Shown: positions 60,931 to 64,000 of the stretch, piece after piece
Position numbering within the stretch: position 1 is the stretch's first letter
How the letters are laid out: each line of letters opens with the position of its first letter
Source: Kalaharituber pfeilii
Lineage: Eukaryota; Ascomycota; Pezizomycetes; Pezizales; Pezizaceae
Length of the DNA: 64,000 nucleotides
Assembly (NCBI GenBank): GCA_015179045.1
Contig: WHUZ01000013.1
Span: 1,364,001-1,428,000, forward strand
Reading direction: 5' to 3'
Position numbers and translations under genes: made by a program
The notes under the pieces: generated by a model
What the model saw: only the letters and a program-made list of their open reading frames with translations
Databases searched by the model: none
Told to the model about the DNA's origin: nothing

Positions 60931-61896
60931 AACCTTCCAAAAATAAAAAATCCAATGGAATTGTTAGCGAGTACAAGGAAGCCACATTGGACGAGTGCCA
61001 GGTGTTACATTCGCACAGATTGGCAAAAGTATATATGTACTGTTCTTTTATCTGTTTCCGCTTGTTCATCGGGACCTTGCGTGCAGGTCCAAGAGCACAC
61101 ACTCTATTAGAATATTGGCAATCATGAATTGTACGACCTTGAGAGCCTATAATAACCATGCCGCAAAGCATTGGGCCAAGCAAGCTGAGCTTGTGACAAA
61201 AGCAACAAAACACCTTTACGCAAGTGACGCCAAGAAACGGCCGTTTCACCATGCCTTCACCTTACCCGCAGCACGGGGTAGATCAGGCATGACCCAATCG
61301 GAAGGTATGGATCACCTGTGGCCTGTCGAGGGAGTCGGAACAAGCACGTTGATATGCGGTCCATTTCGTTATTACCTGAGAAGGCGTTAGCCCTGAATTG
61401 TCGACTCCAGTGCTAAGTAAAGTACTCGACAGTACAAGCAAGTGCTGTTTGTTGGCAAACATTTCACGACTGCCAGGAGCTGACACAAGTGAGTTTCAGA
61501 GAGGGTGATCGTCCGATAGGCCTGTCCAAGGAGTGGAAGACATACAGTACTTGCAACGTATGCGAGACAACGCTCAACGGTCGAGCTCTGCAGAAGAGGC
61601 AACTGTAAGCGTAGAGTTTTGAGGGGGTCCCCGTAGTGGCGGAGGAGGGTGCACTACAAGGTGTGAGTTGTTCATTCAGTGTCCCTATGGCTGTGGAGAA
61701 TATGCTAGCACGAAGCGAAGGGCCAGACTAGGTACGTGGAGGGCTACAGTGGTGCTTTTGGTACTGCGACTACCGCAAAAGGAAACAACCCGAAATTGGT
61801 TCAGAACCCGAAAGAGTTCTCAGGGCAGCGTTAGTCCCCACTAGGTCTCCGTTGTACAGGTATACCACCGCACGCTTGGTCCGGGCCGCACATATA

Positions 61897-62633
61897 CAGT
61901 CTAACCTTGCTATACCGGACGAGTAAAAATCTGGCACTTTTTGTCCGGTATAGCAAGGTTCCGGTATAGAATAAAATGCTTGGCAACTGTAAAAAAGGGG
62001 TGGCAAAAATATGTATAGAAATTATTGGAGTAGGAAATAAACAAGTGCAGCAAACATTAACTCAATCAAAGTCTATTCAACATGCATTGCTCTCACCACC
62101 TAGAAGAGGTCGAGCGTTACAAGCTCTTGGGGAGCATCAAATATGCAAGCATTGACTAGAGCCAAACATGCTACGCTGATTGTTTCTCTAAAAGCCTATC
62201 AATTCACACCAAAGAAGCAGCAAACTCTACAAGAATGTTCCAGCCTCCCAGCAGCAGCAGCGACAGCAGTGGTAGCAGCAATGGTGACAGCAGTGGCAGC
62301 ATCGGTAGCAAGTGATAGCAACAGCGGTGACAGCAGTGATGGCAGCAGCAGTAGTGGTAGTTAGCATTGACGACAGCAGAGTGGTAAACAACCAGTCTAA
62401 GTGGTAAAGTGGGGTAGTCTAAGATGTATTAGTATTAGCGCGTCCAGTATAGCAAATATTATTTGTATGGAGACAGGGGGTTACTTGTCTAGAGATTTCT
62501 GTCCGGTCCGGTAATGTTAGCGCGTCCGGTATAGCAAGGGCGATTTGTATGGGAAACGATTCTCCAAATTAGAGGCCATCCGGTATAGCAAGGTTTCCGG
62601 TATAGCGAGGTCCGGTATAGCAAGGTTAGACTG
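61897..62633. mobile_element. pogo-like non-autonomous TIR element, 737 bp
   Basis: Perfect 24-bp terminal inverted repeats (CAGTCTAACCTTGCTATACC plus GGAC at 61897-61920; inverted at 62610-62633) with TA on both outer sides (61895-61896, 62634-62635). Several internal partial copies of the GTCCGGTATAGCAAGG motif lie near both ends. The interior has one 73-codon frame (62143-62364) rich in Ala/Ser from CAG/GTA repeats and no transposase domain. TIR type and TA duplication fit the Tc1/mariner/pogo group. Perfect termini suggest recent insertion. Confidence 0.85.
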
Positions 62634-62635
62634 TA

Positions 62636-63103
62636 GTTACACCTTGCTATACCGGACGACCAAAATCCAGCACTTTCTGTCCGGTTTAGCCTAGTGTCCG
62701 GCCGGTATGATATAACAAATTTTGCAGGGGTGCCCATCAAGGGGGGGGGGGGAGGGTTATTTGTACAGAACTTAGTAAGCCAATGGAGAGGTACGATAAG
62801 TCTGGAGACTGGGTTCCAGGGGGTATCCTCTTCTTAATCTTCTCAGATATTACAGAACTTCAAACATTGAATTCAAGATATAGAGAACACTTCAACAATA
62901 ACATTATACAACATGGAGGGTACAAAAGCAGTCTCATGATTCAGCCTTCATCTGGTTCAGCTAATCAGTTTATATGTAATTTGAATTTAAAAGTCTACAG
63001 TTTTGTTGTCCAGTCCGGTTTAACTGGGTGTCCGGTATAGCTAATTGTTTTGCATGTAAACTGCAAAAACCATCAAGGGTTGTCCGCTATAGCTGTAAAA
63101 CTG
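62636..63103. mobile_element. second pogo-like element, diverged TIRs
   Basis: Begins directly after the TA that flanks the previous element, with GTTACACCTTGCTATACCGG. Its right end, inverted, reads CAGTTTTACAGCTATAGCGG, followed by TA. The termini are related to those of the neighbour but degraded. It has internal GTCCGG..TATAGC motifs and a G12 run near 62741. No transposase. Confidence 0.6.
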
Positions 63104-64000
63104 TAATTGTTGTCCGATAGCTGCTAGAAAATGATCGCCGGGATTGAGTGTCGATAGCGTGGAGGGACACAGAATCCGTAGCGGTCTAAGAAACCAGCAA
63201 CACAGTAGTGGGTTTGGCTATTGGATTGACACTTGGATTTCAGCGAGCTGAAATCCGCAGCCTTCTTCAACGTTCATATGAGACATACCACCCAGTTGCT
63301 GAGATGGTAGTTGTCATGCAGCCAATTTCCCGCAGGTGCGTCAGTCATTGCCCAATTAAAGCGTCTGGGAGCGGCACATATAGTTTATCTTATCGAAAAA
63401 TGTAAGTCTCCATTCACGGATAAATGGGATCAGCAATTGCATGATGACCACCCACGTCGACTTCACAGAGCCTAACCTTGCTTGCAGTTCCCTTTCTGCG
63501 ATGATGCGAGTGCAAGATTGATGTATGCAACAGGAAGTCGCATGCAAACATATAGTCTGGAGGGTATCGCCACTCATATTCACCTCGCCTGCCCACTGCA
63601 GAGTATTGCTATCCAATGTGTATGATATCTCGGGACCATCAATCGTTCAATGAACATTTGCCACTGCATCTTAAACAGTGATGCAAGCGTATCTAGATGC
63701 TGAAGCACTGAGCAGCAACTACTTGTAGTGAAAAATTAATTATCTAATCTCATTCTGCAAAAGACATGTGAGGGAGTGCTTACGTCGATTACTTGCACAC
63801 TTTTGGGTATGCTTGAAAAAATGTCCTAGGCCTAGGGTCCAAGCCAAACTACCCTAAGGTAAACAAGAGTAGTTTGTTGTACCTCGTCAAAGTAGTCGTC
63901 ATTGATCTGTCACCCCCTTCAAAGTAACCGCGAAGTCCGACTGCATCATCCAATGGCGGTAATCCCTTGTTGATAAACTACAAGCTTGAGCATGTCACAC
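63104..64000. other. no gene recognised at right edge
   Basis: Short frames on both strands without motifs. A gene crossing the right edge cannot be excluded. Confidence 0.4.

Overview
This window looks like nuclear DNA of a filamentous ascomycete. The genes carry short spliceosomal introns (about 50-110 nt, with a few longer ones) that have GTRNGT-type donors and CTAAC/CTGAC-like branch points close to the acceptor. Seven protein families can be named. Gene density is low (about eight recognisable protein-coding loci in 64 kb). Large stretches are decayed repeats, and several decayed families resemble ones I associate with repeat-rich Pezizomycetes such as truffles. The lineage is an inference and was not checked against any database.

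Layout. 0.2-2.7 kb holds an unrecognised, charged, coiled-coil protein (+). 4.4-5.1 kb holds ribosomal protein uL23 (+, three exons). 7.1-10.1 kb holds a NOD-like receptor (HeLo-like, NB-ARC and TPR regions, +) broken by about seven frameshifts. 10.4-23.1 kb is an accessory island with no intact conserved gene. It contains four diverged copies of a ~0.45-kb repeat, three fragments of a family that resembles PD-(D/E)XK nucleases, a broken HNH endonuclease gene, a second dispersed repeat, two TIR elements, tandem repeats and a two-exon orphan gene. 25.0-27.6 kb holds 6-phosphofructo-2-kinase/fructose-2,6-bisphosphatase (-, five exons). 35.3-40.0 kb holds a large Mga2/Spt23-type membrane-anchored transcription factor (-, four exons). 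43.8-46.1 kb holds the Tad3-type tRNA deaminase subunit (-, four exons). 46.8-48.1 kb holds a decayed ZIP metal transporter (-). 54.7-56.3 kb holds RNase H1 (+, three exons). 60.3-61.0 kb holds remnants of a possible membrane protein. 61.9-63.1 kb holds two adjoining pogo-like TIR elements.

Two patterns cut across the window. First, GC-rich islands of about 0.5-2.4 kb lie just upstream of four conserved genes (PFKFB, Mga2-like, Tad3, RNase H1), whereas the repeat island and the 3' flanks are AT-rich with long A/T runs. Second, several reading frames break exactly at homopolymers, including in the conserved PFKFB and RNase H1 genes. Some frameshifts are therefore probably sequence errors, although the receptor, HNH, nuclease-like and ZIP loci carry too many lesions of different kinds for that to explain everything.

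The conserved genes are unrelated housekeeping functions (translation, glycolytic control, lipid/oxygen-responsive transcription, tRNA editing, R-loop removal) and do not form a pathway. The accessory island is the region most worth study, because receptor, HNH and nuclease-like families lie there together with their repeats.
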